A stretch of 64,000 nt of DNA, from the NCBI RefSeq assembly GCF_014202995.1, contig NZ_JACHIA010000011.1, forward strand, positions 1-64,000, written 5' to 3'. Position numbers and translations under genes: made by a program. Source of the stretch: Longimicrobium terrae. Lineage in GTDB: Bacteria; Gemmatimonadota; Gemmatimonadetes; Longimicrobiales; Longimicrobiaceae. Positions within the stretch are counted from its first letter, which is position 1. The number at the start of each line of letters is the position of its first letter. Positions 1 through 7,962 of this stretch are shown here, one piece after another. The notes below the pieces were generated by a model. The model did no database searches, was not told the origin of the DNA, and saw nothing but the letters and a program-made list of their open reading frames with translations.

Positions 1-82
1 CCATCCCGAACTCGGAAGTGAAAACCCGCTGCGCGGATGGTACTGCCGGGGCCACCCGGTGGGAGAGTACGGCGCCGCCGGC
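1..82 (+). rRNA. rrf: 5S ribosomal RNA, 3' part
   Basis: The window opens inside a 5S rRNA gene. The sequence starts at the conserved CCATCCCGAACTCGGAAGTGAAA loop region (helix III) and runs through the GGTACTGCCGGGG and GGGAGAGTACGGCGCCGCCGG segments that close helices IV, V and I. The 5' third lies outside the window. The 3' end is placed near position 82 by analogy with other 5S genes and is followed by a terminator hairpin, so this is presumably the end of an rRNA operon lying to the left. Confidence 0.93.
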
Positions 83-96
83 CTTATCTTCAGAAT

Positions 97-132
97 CGCC
101 CGTCTCGAGCAACACGCTCGGGACGGGCGTTT
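97..132 (+). terminator. Intrinsic terminator of the rRNA operon
   Basis: A GC-rich stem (CGCCCGTC and TCGAGC pairing with GCTCGG and GACGGGCG, loop AACAC) is followed by TTTCTGCGTTT. It lies 15 nt after the 5S gene and points rightwards. Confidence 0.8.
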
Positions 133-649
133 CTGCGTTTGTACCCCACGAGTGCGTGAGTGCGGTGTGCGTGAGTGCGGTGTGCGTTAGTGCGGCAGTA
201 CGAGAGTACGAGAGTACGAGAGTGGTGCGTCTGGAGCGTCCCGCGCGGTGAATGAGTGGTGCACGCGAATCGTCACGTGCTCCGCAGTCGTTGCGCACAC
301 GGCTACCGGCGCCGCAACCAGGCGAGACATCGCGGGGGCGGAGATCCGTCCGGCGGGTTGAAACCGCGCCTCGAAGGACACGATGTCCGCCTCCGCGGAC
401 TGCGGCCGCCGACCTCGTGCGCGGTGCGCACTCCCTCGTGATCGCGATCGCCCTTGTCGCTTGCGCATGGAACAGTGCGGCAGGGAAGCCGTCCGCGGGG
501 CAATCTGCGCAGCGCGATCAAGCGCGATCCTGGCCCGAGTCCTGGACGCTGCGCGGCGGAACGGCTGTTCATCAAACGTAGGGGAATATCCTACAAAGAG
601 CGCGTCGGGGCGTGGGGTGCGGGCGTACGCGGGGAGCAAGAATACGGCA
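133..649. other. Intergenic region with repeat fragments, no gene seen
   Basis: This stretch carries no reading frame with convincing coding character. Positions 149-222 are a run of GTGCGTGAGTGCG-like and TACGAGAG units related to arrays at 31394-31422 and 55348-55381. Positions 349-407 are a nearly identical inverted copy of 31817-31876, part of the composite intergenic element described elsewhere. The remainder is GC-rich sequence in which I recognise nothing. Confidence 0.6.
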
Positions 650-678
650 TTGTGACAGGTTGCCGCACCCTGTATCTT
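650..678 (+). promoter_or_regulatory. Sigma-70-type promoter for the cupredoxin gene
   Basis: TTGTGA at 650-655 and TATCTT at 673-678 are separated by exactly 17 nt. The -10 lies about 60 nt upstream of the ATG at 740. The same TATCTT hexamer precedes pfkA, yhbY and hemQ. Confidence 0.55.
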
Positions 679-739
679 CTACGTCAGACAGGCGGTTGCG
701 CCTGGCGCTTCGTGACGAAAACCTGGAGATCAATTCAAA

Positions 740-1246
740 ATGGCGATTCGCGATCTGATGAAGCTGCCCGTCATTGGGCTTCTTGCGCTGGCGGCTGCGT
801 GCGGCGGCGGCGAGAGCAGCGACAACGCGGCCGCGACGACCGAGTCGGCGCCGGCTGCCACGACCACCACCACCGAGACGGCGGCTCCGGCCGCCACCAC
901 CGCTCCGGCGGCGGGCGCCACGGCTCCGGCCACCGGGAACGTGGTCGAGATCAAGATGGTCAGCGAGAACGGCGGCGCGTCCGGCAAGTTCGAGCCGGCC
1001 AACGTGACGGTCAAGAAGGGCGACGTGATCCGCTGGGTCATGGCCGACGCCCAGGCCGCGCACAACGTTTCGTTCTCGATGGCGCAGGGCAACCCGGCCG
1101 GCTTCAGCGCCCCCGCGGACAGCCCGTACCTGAACCAGGCCGGCCAGACGTTCGACGTCACGGTCACCATGGAGCCCGGCACCTACAACTATGTCTGCGT
1201 GCCGCACATGGCGATGGGCATGGTCGGCTCCATCACCGTTCAGTAA
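740..1246 (+). CDS. Plastocyanin-like cupredoxin lipoprotein
   Basis: This 168-residue protein is a probable membrane-anchored type I copper protein that shuttles electrons outside the cytoplasm. Residues 1-21 form a lipoprotein signal ending in the lipobox LAAAC. Residues 22-70 are an Ala/Thr/Pro linker. The cupredoxin fold follows, with the copper ligands visible as His in AAHNVSF and Cys, His and Met in YVCVPHMAMGM; the C-x2-H-x4-M spacing is that of plastocyanin and halocyanin. The gene is monocistronic, with its own promoter at 650-678 and a terminator at 1262-1301. The redox partner is unknown; no oxidase subunit lies nearby, although a SURF1 protein is encoded at 13315. Confidence 0.9.
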   Translation: MAIRDLMKLPVIGLLALAAACGGGESSDNAAATTESAPAATTTTTETAAPAATTAPAAGATAPATGNVVEIKMVSENGGASGKFEPANVTVKKGDVIRWVMADAQAAHNVSFSMAQGNPAGFSAPADSPYLNQAGQTFDVTVTMEPGTYNYVCVPHMAMGMVGSITVQ

Positions 1247-1261
1247 GCAGCGGGTTTCACA

Positions 1262-1301
1262 ACGCAAAAGGAGCCGTCCTTCGGGACGGCTCCTTTTGCG
1301 T
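1262..1301. terminator. Bidirectional terminator between cupredoxin and MIP18 genes
   Basis: A perfect 18-bp stem (ACGCAAAAGGAGCCGTCC with its complement) closes on a TTCG tetraloop. A/T tracts in both arms make it suitable for the convergent genes on either side. Confidence 0.9.
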
Positions 1302-1318
1302 TTCCGGTCATCCGCGGC

Positions 1319-1615
1319 TCAGAGGCCGAGCGCGGCGCGGATGGTGGGGTTGATGCGGTTCGCCGTCCACGGCGGCGAAAAGGTGAGCTCCACCTCGGCG
1401 TGCTCCACGCCCGGAACGCTTTCCACCGCCTCGCGCGCCTGGTCCAGCAGCTGGCCCGCCACGGGGCAGCCGGGAGAGGTGAGCGACATGGTGACGTCCA
1501 CGCGGGCGCCGTCGATGCGGATGTCGTAGATGAGACCCAGTACCACCAGGTCCAGGTTCAGCTCCGGGTCCTTGACCTTGCGGAGCGCCTTCTTGATTTC
1601 GGCTTCTGTCGCCAT
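1319..1615 (-). CDS. MIP18/DUF59 family protein, Fe-S assembly type
   Basis: This 98-residue protein is a compact MIP18-family (DUF59, PaaD/SufT-like) domain. It starts MATEAEIKKALRKVKDPELN, with the family hallmark KDPELN...LVVLGLIYDI, and has the conserved cysteine in MSLTSPGCPVAGQL. Proteins of this type support iron-sulfur cluster maturation or, as PaaD, sit in ring-hydroxylase operons; no such operon is present, so the Fe-S role is the better guess. The upstream in-frame extension to 1747 has no family similarity and overlaps the pfkA promoter, so I chose the ATG at 1615. The gene is divergent from pfkA. Confidence 0.85.
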   Translation of the reverse strand: MATEAEIKKALRKVKDPELNLDLVVLGLIYDIRIDGARVDVTMSLTSPGCPVAGQLLDQAREAVESVPGVEHAEVELTFSPPWTANRINPTIRAALGL

Positions 1616-1705
1616 GTGTGTTCCTGTGCCTGCGTAATGCGCGGCCGCGGGCCGCGCGTGGCGGACCATACCCGCGCCACGCGGGGCTGTCAACCCGGCG
1701 TCCGG

Positions 1706-1733
1706 TTGCAGGGGCGCGTGAGTCGCGTATCTT
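1706..1733 (+). promoter_or_regulatory. Promoter of pfkA
   Basis: TTGCAG at 1706-1711 and TATCTT at 1728-1733 are separated by 16 nt. The ATG of the phosphofructokinase gene follows 38 nt later. Confidence 0.5.
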
Positions 1734-1771
1734 TCCCCGGCCCCCACTCCCCTTTACGACACACGAGAACG

Positions 1772-2878
1772 ATGAGCGACAGCAGCACGCCCCGAGTTCG
1801 CAAGATCGCGATCAACACCGGCGGCGGCGACGCCCCGGGACTGAACGCGGTGATCCGCGCGGCCACGCTGGCGGCCCTGAGCGAGGGCTGGGAAGTGTAC
1901 GGCATCCGCCGCGGCTACATGGGGCTGCTGGAGGACGTGGTGGACGACGAGCCGGGCTTCTTTCCGCTCACGGCCAATGCGGTGCGCGGCATCACGCACC
2001 TGGGCGGCACCATCCTGGGCACCACCACCCGCGGCAACCCGTTCGGCCTGGAAGTCCGCCAGCCGGACGGCACCTGGGGCAAGGTGGACCGCTCCGACGA
2101 GATCGTGGAGCGCTTTCGCGAGCGGGAGATCGATGCCTTGATCGCCATCGGCGGCGACGGGTCGCTGAGCATCGCGCACGCGCTGCACCTGAAGGGGCTG
2201 CCGGTGATCGGCGTGCCCAAGACCATCGACAACGACCTGAGCGCCACGGACATGACCTTCGGGTTCCAGTCCGCGGTGGAGGTGGCCACGGACGCCATCG
2301 GCCGGCTGCACTCCACGGCCGAGGCGCACCAGCGGGTGATGGTGGTGCAGCTGATGGGGCGCCACACGGGATGGATCGCGCTGGAGTCCGGCCTGGCGGG
2401 CGGTGCGGACGTGATCCTCATCCCCGAGATCCCGTACGACATCGACCGCATCGTGGAAAAGGTGAAGCAGCGCGACGTGCAGGGGCGCCGCTTCAGCATC
2501 GTGGTGGTGGCGGAGGGCGCGCGCCCGGCCAACGGCGAGGCCAGCTTTCTGGACAGCACCGGCCGCTACGGCGGCATCGCGGACCGCCTGGCCACGCAGA
2601 TCGAGGCGGCGACGGGCAAGGAGGCACGGTCGATGGTGCTGGGGCACATTCAGCGCGGCGGCGAGCCCATCGCCTTTGACCGCAGCCTTTCCCTGCGCTT
2701 TGGCGCGGCCGCGGTGCGCTGCATTCGCGAGGGGAGCCTGGGAACGATGGTGGCGCTGCAGGGCAACCACATCCGCGCGGTGCCGCTGGGCGACGCCATC
2801 CGCGACCTGAAGCGGGTGCCGCTGGATTCGGAGCTGGTGGTGTGCTCGCGCCAGCTGGGGATCTCGTTCGGCGACTGA
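1772..2878 (+). CDS. pfkA: 6-phosphofructokinase
   Basis: This 368-residue cytoplasmic enzyme phosphorylates fructose 6-phosphate at C1, the committed step of glycolysis. Family motifs are visible: NTGGGDAPGLN at the N-terminus, IAIGGDGS for phosphoryl-donor binding, and GVPKTIDNDL with the catalytic Asp. The residue at the position of E. coli Gly104 is Gly (GGDGS) and that of Gly124 is Lys (PKTIDND). Gly104 argues for ATP and Lys124 is common in PPi enzymes; the G/K mix is known from ATP-dependent group III actinobacterial enzymes, so ATP is favoured but not certain. The ATG at 1772 gives the expected N-terminus; longer readings run into the divergent MIP18 gene. The gene is monocistronic with a terminator at 3002. 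Confidence 0.93.
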   Translation: MSDSSTPRVRKIAINTGGGDAPGLNAVIRAATLAALSEGWEVYGIRRGYMGLLEDVVDDEPGFFPLTANAVRGITHLGGTILGTTTRGNPFGLEVRQPDGTWGKVDRSDEIVERFREREIDALIAIGGDGSLSIAHALHLKGLPVIGVPKTIDNDLSATDMTFGFQSAVEVATDAIGRLHSTAEAHQRVMVVQLMGRHTGWIALESGLAGGADVILIPEIPYDIDRIVEKVKQRDVQGRRFSIVVVAEGARPANGEASFLDSTGRYGGIADRLATQIEAATGKEARSMVLGHIQRGGEPIAFDRSLSLRFGAAAVRCIREGSLGTMVALQGNHIRAVPLGDAIRDLKRVPLDSELVVCSRQLGISFGD

Positions 2879-3001
2879 GCCGCGGGTCTGGCGTTCTGCG
2901 CAGATCGGGGCGGAATTCCACCCGCGCAATGCTCGGGAAGGTTCGCCCCGTCCGCGTCGCTTCGTGCATAAGGTGTTGTGATTGATTGGTTTGCGCGGCT
3001 G

Positions 3002-3033
3002 ACGAGGCCGCCCGGGTGGGCGGCCTCGTTTTC
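3002..3033 (+). terminator. Intrinsic terminator after pfkA
   Basis: A 12-bp stem, ACGAGGCCGCCC pairing with GGGCGGCCTCGT around GGGT, is followed by TTTT. It lies about 120 nt past the pfkA stop codon. Confidence 0.85.
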
Positions 3034-3161
3034 GCTTGCGTACTTGTCTGATCGGCTGCGGCGCTGTTAGGATTATTTCGCAGTAGCAGCCATGTAACAG
3101 CCCACGCCGGCGCACCTCTCCGCGCCGGCCCGTCCGCGGTCCCCCGCTCCCCTCGTCCCAG

Positions 3162-4523
3162 ATGCCGGTTCGGTTGGAAGCGCCGCTCCGTCCGCGGCCC
3201 GTGGATGAGGTGGGGTCCGCAAGCCTGGACCCGGCGGCGGTCGTTCTCGCCTTCGCCTCCATTCCCCTGGCCGGAACTCCCGACGCCACCGCGCAGGCCT
3301 GCGTGGACGCCATCCGCCTGCTGACGCACGGACCGGCGCGCCTGCTGGTGCCCACGCGTCCCGTACCGCTGTCCGTGGGGGACGCCGCGGACGGGCTGGT
3401 GTCCGTGCTGCGCTTTCATGCGGCGGGCGGCGAGGGAGAGATGCTGGCTTCCCCGGAGGCGGCGAAGATCGCTCCGCGCCTGCTGGCGCTCATGGCCCAG
3501 CAGTTGGCGCGGGTGTGGGCGGTGCAGCAGCAGCGGGCGGAGCAGACGCTGGAACTGGATCAGCTGCGCTTTCACCTGGGCGCGCTGCAGCAGGTGGCGC
3601 GCACGCTGGCGGTGGTGCGCGGCGCGGACGAGACGGTGCGGCTGGTGCTGGATTCCGTGGGCGAGGTGTTCTTTGCGTGGTGGGCCGCGCTGTACCACAC
3701 GGACGGCGAGCAGTACACCTGCCGCGCGGTCCGCTCGCTCCGCGGCGAGTCCGTGGCCTTCGCCATCCCGGCGCGGGTGGTGAACGCCATCACCGGGCCC
3801 GGGCGGCCGCCCATCGTGCCGCCGGAAGATGCGGAGATCCGCGACCACGTCCCCGCCGAGGTGGCGGTGGTGGCGCCGCTGGACTTCGGCGATGGCGGGG
3901 CGGGGCTGCTGATCCTGGGCCGGCGGATGACGGAGGCGCCGTACGAGGCGCACGACCTGGCCCTGCTGCGGGCGCTGGCGGACTCGTCGGCCATCGCGCT
4001 GCGCAACGCCGAGCTGCTGGACCGGCTGCGCGCGCAGGCGACCATCGATCCGCTCACCGGCTGCCACAACCGCCGCGGCTTCGACGAGATCTTGGAGCGG
4101 GAGATGGCGCGCGCCCAGCGCTACGGGCGTCCGCTCTCGCTCGTCCTGCTGGACATCGACCGGTTCAAGAGCATCAACGACGACTTCGGGCACGAGGTGG
4201 GCGACCACGCGCTGCAGCGCATCGGGCGCGCGGTGCGGCACTCGTTCCGCAGCAGCGACAGCGCGTGCCGCTACGGCGGCGAGGAGTTCGCCCTGATCTT
4301 TCCGGAGACGGGGCGGGATGAAGGTTCGCGGCTGGCGGAAAAGATGCGCGTCGTCGTCGAGCAGCTGCCGCCCAACGCCGAGGTGCCGCGCACGCTGACG
4401 GCCAGCTTCGGGGTCGCATCCTTTCCGGACGACGCGGCGACGATCCCCGACCTCATCCGGGCCGCGGACCGCGCGCTGTACCAGGCCAAGACCCGCGGGC
4501 GCAACCGGGTGGAAACGGCCTGA
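3162..4523 (+). CDS. GAF-GGDEF diguanylate cyclase
   Basis: This 453-residue protein probably makes cyclic di-GMP from two GTP. Residues 1-120 are a poorly conserved N-terminal region. A short helical stretch rich in Gln/Glu (residues 108-135) leads into a GAF-like sensor domain at about 140-290. The catalytic GGDEF domain fills about 295-450: it begins at the TIDPLTGCHNRRGF motif, has the active site RYGGEEF, and carries an RxxD inhibitory site (RSSD) five residues before GGEEF, so feedback inhibition by c-di-GMP is expected. No transmembrane segment or EAL domain is visible. The input ligand is unknown. The gene stands alone and ends in a terminator at 4584. Confidence 0.92.
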   Translation: MPVRLEAPLRPRPVDEVGSASLDPAAVVLAFASIPLAGTPDATAQACVDAIRLLTHGPARLLVPTRPVPLSVGDAADGLVSVLRFHAAGGEGEMLASPEAAKIAPRLLALMAQQLARVWAVQQQRAEQTLELDQLRFHLGALQQVARTLAVVRGADETVRLVLDSVGEVFFAWWAALYHTDGEQYTCRAVRSLRGESVAFAIPARVVNAITGPGRPPIVPPEDAEIRDHVPAEVAVVAPLDFGDGGAGLLILGRRMTEAPYEAHDLALLRALADSSAIALRNAELLDRLRAQATIDPLTGCHNRRGFDEILEREMARAQRYGRPLSLVLLDIDRFKSINDDFGHEVGDHALQRIGRAVRHSFRSSDSACRYGGEEFALIFPETGRDEGSRLAEKMRVVVEQLPPNAEVPRTLTASFGVASFPDDAATIPDLIRAADRALYQAKTRGRNRVETA

Positions 4524-4583
4524 ACCGCCGCCGCGGATCACAGGCCGTCGGAACGGACGTTCCGTGAGATGATCAAGCGAATC

Positions 4584-4613
4584 CGAAGCCCCGCCGTGTC
4601 TGGCGGGGCTTCG
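4584..4613 (+). terminator. Intrinsic terminator after the GGDEF gene
   Basis: CGAAGCCCCGCC pairs with GGCGGGGCTTCG around GTGTCT. A T-tract is nearly absent, so efficiency is uncertain. Confidence 0.65.
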
Positions 4614-4625
4614 CTGCGTTACGGG

Positions 4626-4682
4626 CTTCTACACCGTTTCACGCGGAGGCCGCGGGGGTTCGCGGAGGTCGCGGGGAGGGAG
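4626..4682. repeat. Copy of the GGTCGCGG-type intergenic repeat
   Basis: The stretch CACCGTTTCACGCGGAGG followed by CGCGGGGG, TTCGCGGAGG and TCGCGGGGAGG units is one copy of a short-unit repeat also seen at 8490-8526 (inverted), 12863-12940 and 36111-36152. It lies between a terminator and the next gene, in untranslated DNA. Confidence 0.6.
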
Positions 4683-4790
4683 GATGGGGCGATAACTGTC
4701 GGACCGCGCGAGGGTGACTCGTCAGGGCGGGCGCGGATCGCTATCTTTGGCGCGCAGCGGGACCCATCAACACTGATAGGCGGACTAGCC

Positions 4791-5093
4791 GTGGAAATCA
4801 CTCCCAAGCAGCGCGCGCACCTCAAGTCTCTGGCGCACCACCTCAAGGCCGTGATGTTCGTCGGCAAGGAAGGGGTGAACGAGCAGACGATCCGTTCGCT
4901 GGAAGAAGCGTTCAACACCCGCGAACTGCTCAAGGTGAAGGTGCTTGAGGCCGCGCCGGTGGAACTGCGCGACGGCGCCCGCGAGCTGGCGGAGCGCATT
5001 CCCGGCGCCGTGGTGGTGCAGACCATCGGCCGCATCGCCGTGCTGTACCGCCCCGATCCGGAAAAGCCCGAGATCCAGCTTCCGCCGGCCTGA
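4791..5093 (+). CDS. yhbY: YhbY/CRM-domain RNA-binding protein
   Basis: This 100-residue protein is a single CRM (YhbY) domain. Members bind ribosomal precursor RNA and associate with the large subunit during assembly. The hallmark sequence is complete: ITPKQRAHLKSLAHHLKAVMFVGKEGV (GxxG-type loop), LEEAFNTRELLKVKVLE, and GRIAVLYRP at the C-terminus. The GTG at 4791 is chosen because it coincides with the family N-terminus (EITPKQR); an upstream extension to 4569 would cross the repeat and terminator. A TATCTT -10-like box lies at 4742-4747, 44 nt before the start. Confidence 0.9.
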   Translation: MEITPKQRAHLKSLAHHLKAVMFVGKEGVNEQTIRSLEEAFNTRELLKVKVLEAAPVELRDGARELAERIPGAVVVQTIGRIAVLYRPDPEKPEIQLPPA

Positions 5094-5217
5094 CCGCGGG
5101 GCCAACGCTCCGGCTCGCCCAGGAATCTTTTCAACGCGCCCGGCGGCTTGTACCGCCGGGCGCGTCGGCGTAAACTGCCGGACTCCTGTCATCCCCATTC
5201 CCCTCCGGATCTTCTCG

Positions 5218-7566
5218 ATGACGCGTTCTCCTCTTCGCGGGGCGGCGTGCGGCGCCGTTCTGCTGGCGGCCGCCTGGGCGTCGCCCGCCGGCGCGCAGAC
5301 CGCCGCGAACGGCTACGACCTTTCCGTGCGCAACATCATGCGGGGCCCCGAGCTGGTGGGGCGCTCGCCGGATGAGGTGCGCTGGTCGGATGACGGCCGC
5401 TGGGTGTACTTCCGCTGGCGCAATCCGGAAGCCCGCGACACGGCCACGCACGTCTACCGCGTCGCCGCGGCGGGCGGCGAGCCCCAGATGCTGGCCGACT
5501 CCGTGGCCGACCGCGTAGCGCCCGCGATGGCGGGGGCGTGGAACCGCGACCGCACTCGGCGCGCCGCCGAACGCATGGGCGACGTGTACGTGACCGTCGA
5601 CGGGCGCGAGCGGCGCATTACCGATACGCCCACCCGCGAGCGGCAGCCGGAGCTTTCGCGCGACGGGCGCACGGTGTTCTTCGTCTCCGGCACCAACCTG
5701 TGGTCGGTGCCGGTGGAGGGCGGGCCGCTTCGGCAGTTGACGGACATCCGCTCGGAAGCCGCGCCCCGGCCGCCGGAGACCGCGGGGCAGCGCGGCGCCC
5801 TGCGGCAGGACCAGACGGAGCTGTTCGACGTCATCCGCGACCGCGACGAGGAGCGCCGCCGCCGCGAGCAGGTGGATTCGCTTCGCGCCACCGTGCGCCC
5901 TGCGTACATCGGCCGCAACATGTCCGTCAGCAGCTTCGAGGTGTCGCCTTCCGGGCGCTACCTGCTGCTGGGCGTGAGCGAGCGGGTGGAAGGCGCGCAG
6001 CAGACCAGCATTCCGTACTGGATTACGGAGAGCGGCTACACCGAGCCGGTGAACCAGCGAAACAAGGTGGGCGACGTCCAGAGCGTGGAGCGCGCCGCCA
6101 TCCTGGACCTGAACACCTCGCGCCTGGCGTGGATTACGCCCGACAGCGCGCAGACGGCCCGCAAGGTGTCGCTCACCACCTTGGCCTGGGCGCCGTCTCA
6201 GGACCGCGCGCTGGTGATGGGCGTGCCGTACGACTTCAAGGCGCGCTGGCTGTACGTGGCGGGAACGGACGGCAAGCTGACGATGGTGGATGAGGTGCGC
6301 GACACCGCGTGGGTGGGCGGCCCCGGGCTGTACACGGCCGACTGGATCAGCGACGACCGTATCTTCTTCGTGTCCGAGGCCAGCGGATACGCGCACCTGT
6401 ACACGCGCGACCTGAACGGCGGCGCGGCGACGCCCGTCACGTCCGGGCAGTGGGAAGTCACGGACGTCACGCTGACGCCGGACCGGCGCACGTTCCTGAT
6501 CACGACGAGCGAGACGCATCCCGGCGAGCGGGCGCTGTACTCCGTTCCCGTCACGGGCGGCGCGCGCACGCGCATCACCCCGCTGGCGGGGTGGACGGAA
6601 GCCACGCCCTCGCCCGACACGCGCTGGCTGGCGCTGCTGCATTCCACGAGCAACACGCCGCCGGAGCTGTACCTGATGCCCAACCGCCCCGGCGCGCGCC
6701 CGCGCCAGGTGACGGAGTCGCGCACGGCCGAGTTCCGCCGCGGGTCGTGGATTCAGCCGGAGGTCATGTCGTTCCGGGCCCGCGACGGGCAGATGGTGTA
6801 CGCCCGCATCTACCGTCCCCGTGACGTGGGCGCGCAGCCCAACGGCGGCGGCGTCTTCTTCGTGCACGGCGCGGGGTACCTGCAGGACGCGCATCGCGGA
6901 TGGAGCACGTACTATCGCGAGTACATGTTCAATCACCTGCTCGCCTCGCGCGGCTACACGGTGATGGACGTGGACTACCGCGGCTCCAGCGGCTACGGCG
7001 CGGCGGTGCGCACCGGCATCTACCGCCACATGGGCGGGCTGGATCTGACGGACCACGTGGACGCCGCGCGCTGGATGGTGCAGAACGAGGGTGTGGATCC
7101 CAAGCGCATCGGCCTGTACGGCGGCTCGTACGGCGGGTTCATCACGCTGATGGGGATGTTCACCGAACAGGAGACGTTCCGCAGTGGCGCCGCGCTGCGC
7201 TCGGTGACGGACTGGTCGCACTACAACCACTGGTACACCAGCCGCATTCTGAACCTGCCGCAGACGGACACGCTGGCCTACCGCCAGTCGTCGCCCATCT
7301 ACTTTGCCGAGGGGCTGCGCGGCGACCTGCTGATGGCGCACGGCATGGTGGACACCAACGTGCACTTTCAGGATATCGTGCGGCTGTCGCAGCGGCTGAT
7401 CGAACTCGGCAAGACGAACTGGGAACTCGCCGTCTACCCGGTGGAAGACCACGGCTTCGTGCGCGCGGACTCGTGGACGGACGAGTACCGGCGCATCTAC
7501 GAACTGTTTGAGCGGACGTTGCGGCCGGAGTCGCCGCCGCTGCCGAACGGGAACGGCAGGGAATAG
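5218..7566 (+). CDS. Secreted S9-family (prolyl oligopeptidase/DPP IV-like) peptidase
   Basis: This 782-residue serine peptidase probably trims peptides in the periplasm. Residues 1-26 are a signal peptide ending in ASPAGAQ. Residues 30-530 hold a WD/beta-propeller region with several SPDG-like blade motifs (PSPDTRWLAL, SPSGRYLLLG). The C-terminal alpha/beta-hydrolase domain has the nucleophile elbow GGSYGGF, the acid in HGMVDTNVHF and the catalytic His in VEDHGF, in the order expected for S9. The first ATG giving a proper signal peptide is at 5218. The stop codon falls inside a GGGAATA heptamer array, so the last residues (GNGRE) are repeat-derived. Confidence 0.94.
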   Translation: MTRSPLRGAACGAVLLAAAWASPAGAQTAANGYDLSVRNIMRGPELVGRSPDEVRWSDDGRWVYFRWRNPEARDTATHVYRVAAAGGEPQMLADSVADRVAPAMAGAWNRDRTRRAAERMGDVYVTVDGRERRITDTPTRERQPELSRDGRTVFFVSGTNLWSVPVEGGPLRQLTDIRSEAAPRPPETAGQRGALRQDQTELFDVIRDRDEERRRREQVDSLRATVRPAYIGRNMSVSSFEVSPSGRYLLLGVSERVEGAQQTSIPYWITESGYTEPVNQRNKVGDVQSVERAAILDLNTSRLAWITPDSAQTARKVSLTTLAWAPSQDRALVMGVPYDFKARWLYVAGTDGKLTMVDEVRDTAWVGGPGLYTADWISDDRIFFVSEASGYAHLYTRDLNGGAATPVTSGQWEVTDVTLTPDRRTFLITTSETHPGERALYSVPVTGGARTRITPLAGWTEATPSPDTRWLALLHSTSNTPPELYLMPNRPGARPRQVTESRTAEFRRGSWIQPEVMSFRARDGQMVYARIYRPRDVGAQPNGGGVFFVHGAGYLQDAHRGWSTYYREYMFNHLLASRGYTVMDVDYRGSSGYGAAVRTGIYRHMGGLDLTDHVDAARWMVQNEGVDPKRIGLYGGSYGGFITLMGMFTEQETFRSGAALRSVTDWSHYNHWYTSRILNLPQTDTLAYRQSSPIYFAEGLRGDLLMAHGMVDTNVHFQDIVRLSQRLIELGKTNWELAVYPVEDHGFVRADSWTDEYRRIYELFERTLRPESPPLPNGNGRE

Positions 7567-7630
7567 GGAATAGGGAATAGGGAATAGGGAATAGGGAATA
7601 GGGAATAGGGAATAGGGAATAGGGAATAGG
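7558..7630 (+). repeat. GGGAATA heptamer tandem array, about 10 copies
   Basis: About 73 nt of uninterrupted 7-bp units begin at the last codons of the S9 peptidase gene and continue past its stop. The flank GGGAACGGCAGGGA occurs at this array and again at the array ending at 45826. Heptameric short tandem repeats of this kind are known from cyanobacteria and other phyla; their function is unsettled. Confidence 0.95.
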
Positions 7631-7654
7631 TGGATGAGGGGCGGGGGCTCGCGG

Positions 7655-7687
7655 CGAGGGGATGCCGCGGGCCCTCGTTTTTTCTTT
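7655..7687 (+). terminator. Intrinsic terminator after the S9 peptidase
   Basis: CGAGGG pairs with CCCTCG across an 11-nt loop and is followed by TTTTTTCTTTG. The stem is short but the U-tract is the strongest in the window. Confidence 0.75.
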
Positions 7688-7872
7688 GTTGCAGGTGGGG
7701 ACTGGCCCATAGCGGGATCGGGGCGGCGGACGGGCGTGCGCGGCGGAGATGTTGGCCCGGTGATTGCCTGAGAGGGTGCGCGGAACGGACGGACAGCCCG
7801 GGCTGGACGTGGGGTGGACCGTTTCGGGGAGTGTGCGGGTAGGTACTTGTGACAGAAGTGGTTAGCGGACGC

Positions 7873-7890
7873 TTGGCACGAGGTCTGCTT
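7873..7890 (+). promoter_or_regulatory. Candidate sigma-54 (-24/-12) promoter
   Basis: The sequence TTGGCACG-N4-CTGCTT matches the RpoN consensus YTGGCACG-N4-TTGCW at all but one strongly conserved position, and has the required GG-N10-GC spacing. The start point would fall near 7900, about 60 nt upstream of the zinc-ribbon gene at 7963. No enhancer site was identified by eye. Confidence 0.5.
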
Positions 7891-7962
7891 TAGAGAATGG
7901 CAGCAGCGACGACCGGATGACACGGCGTTGCCCATGGTGGGAAACCGGAAGGGGGAAGCCTT

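Noticed and set aside
7558-7630. A possible CRISPR array
   Set aside because: The units are contiguous 7-mers without spacers, so this is a simple tandem repeat, not CRISPR.
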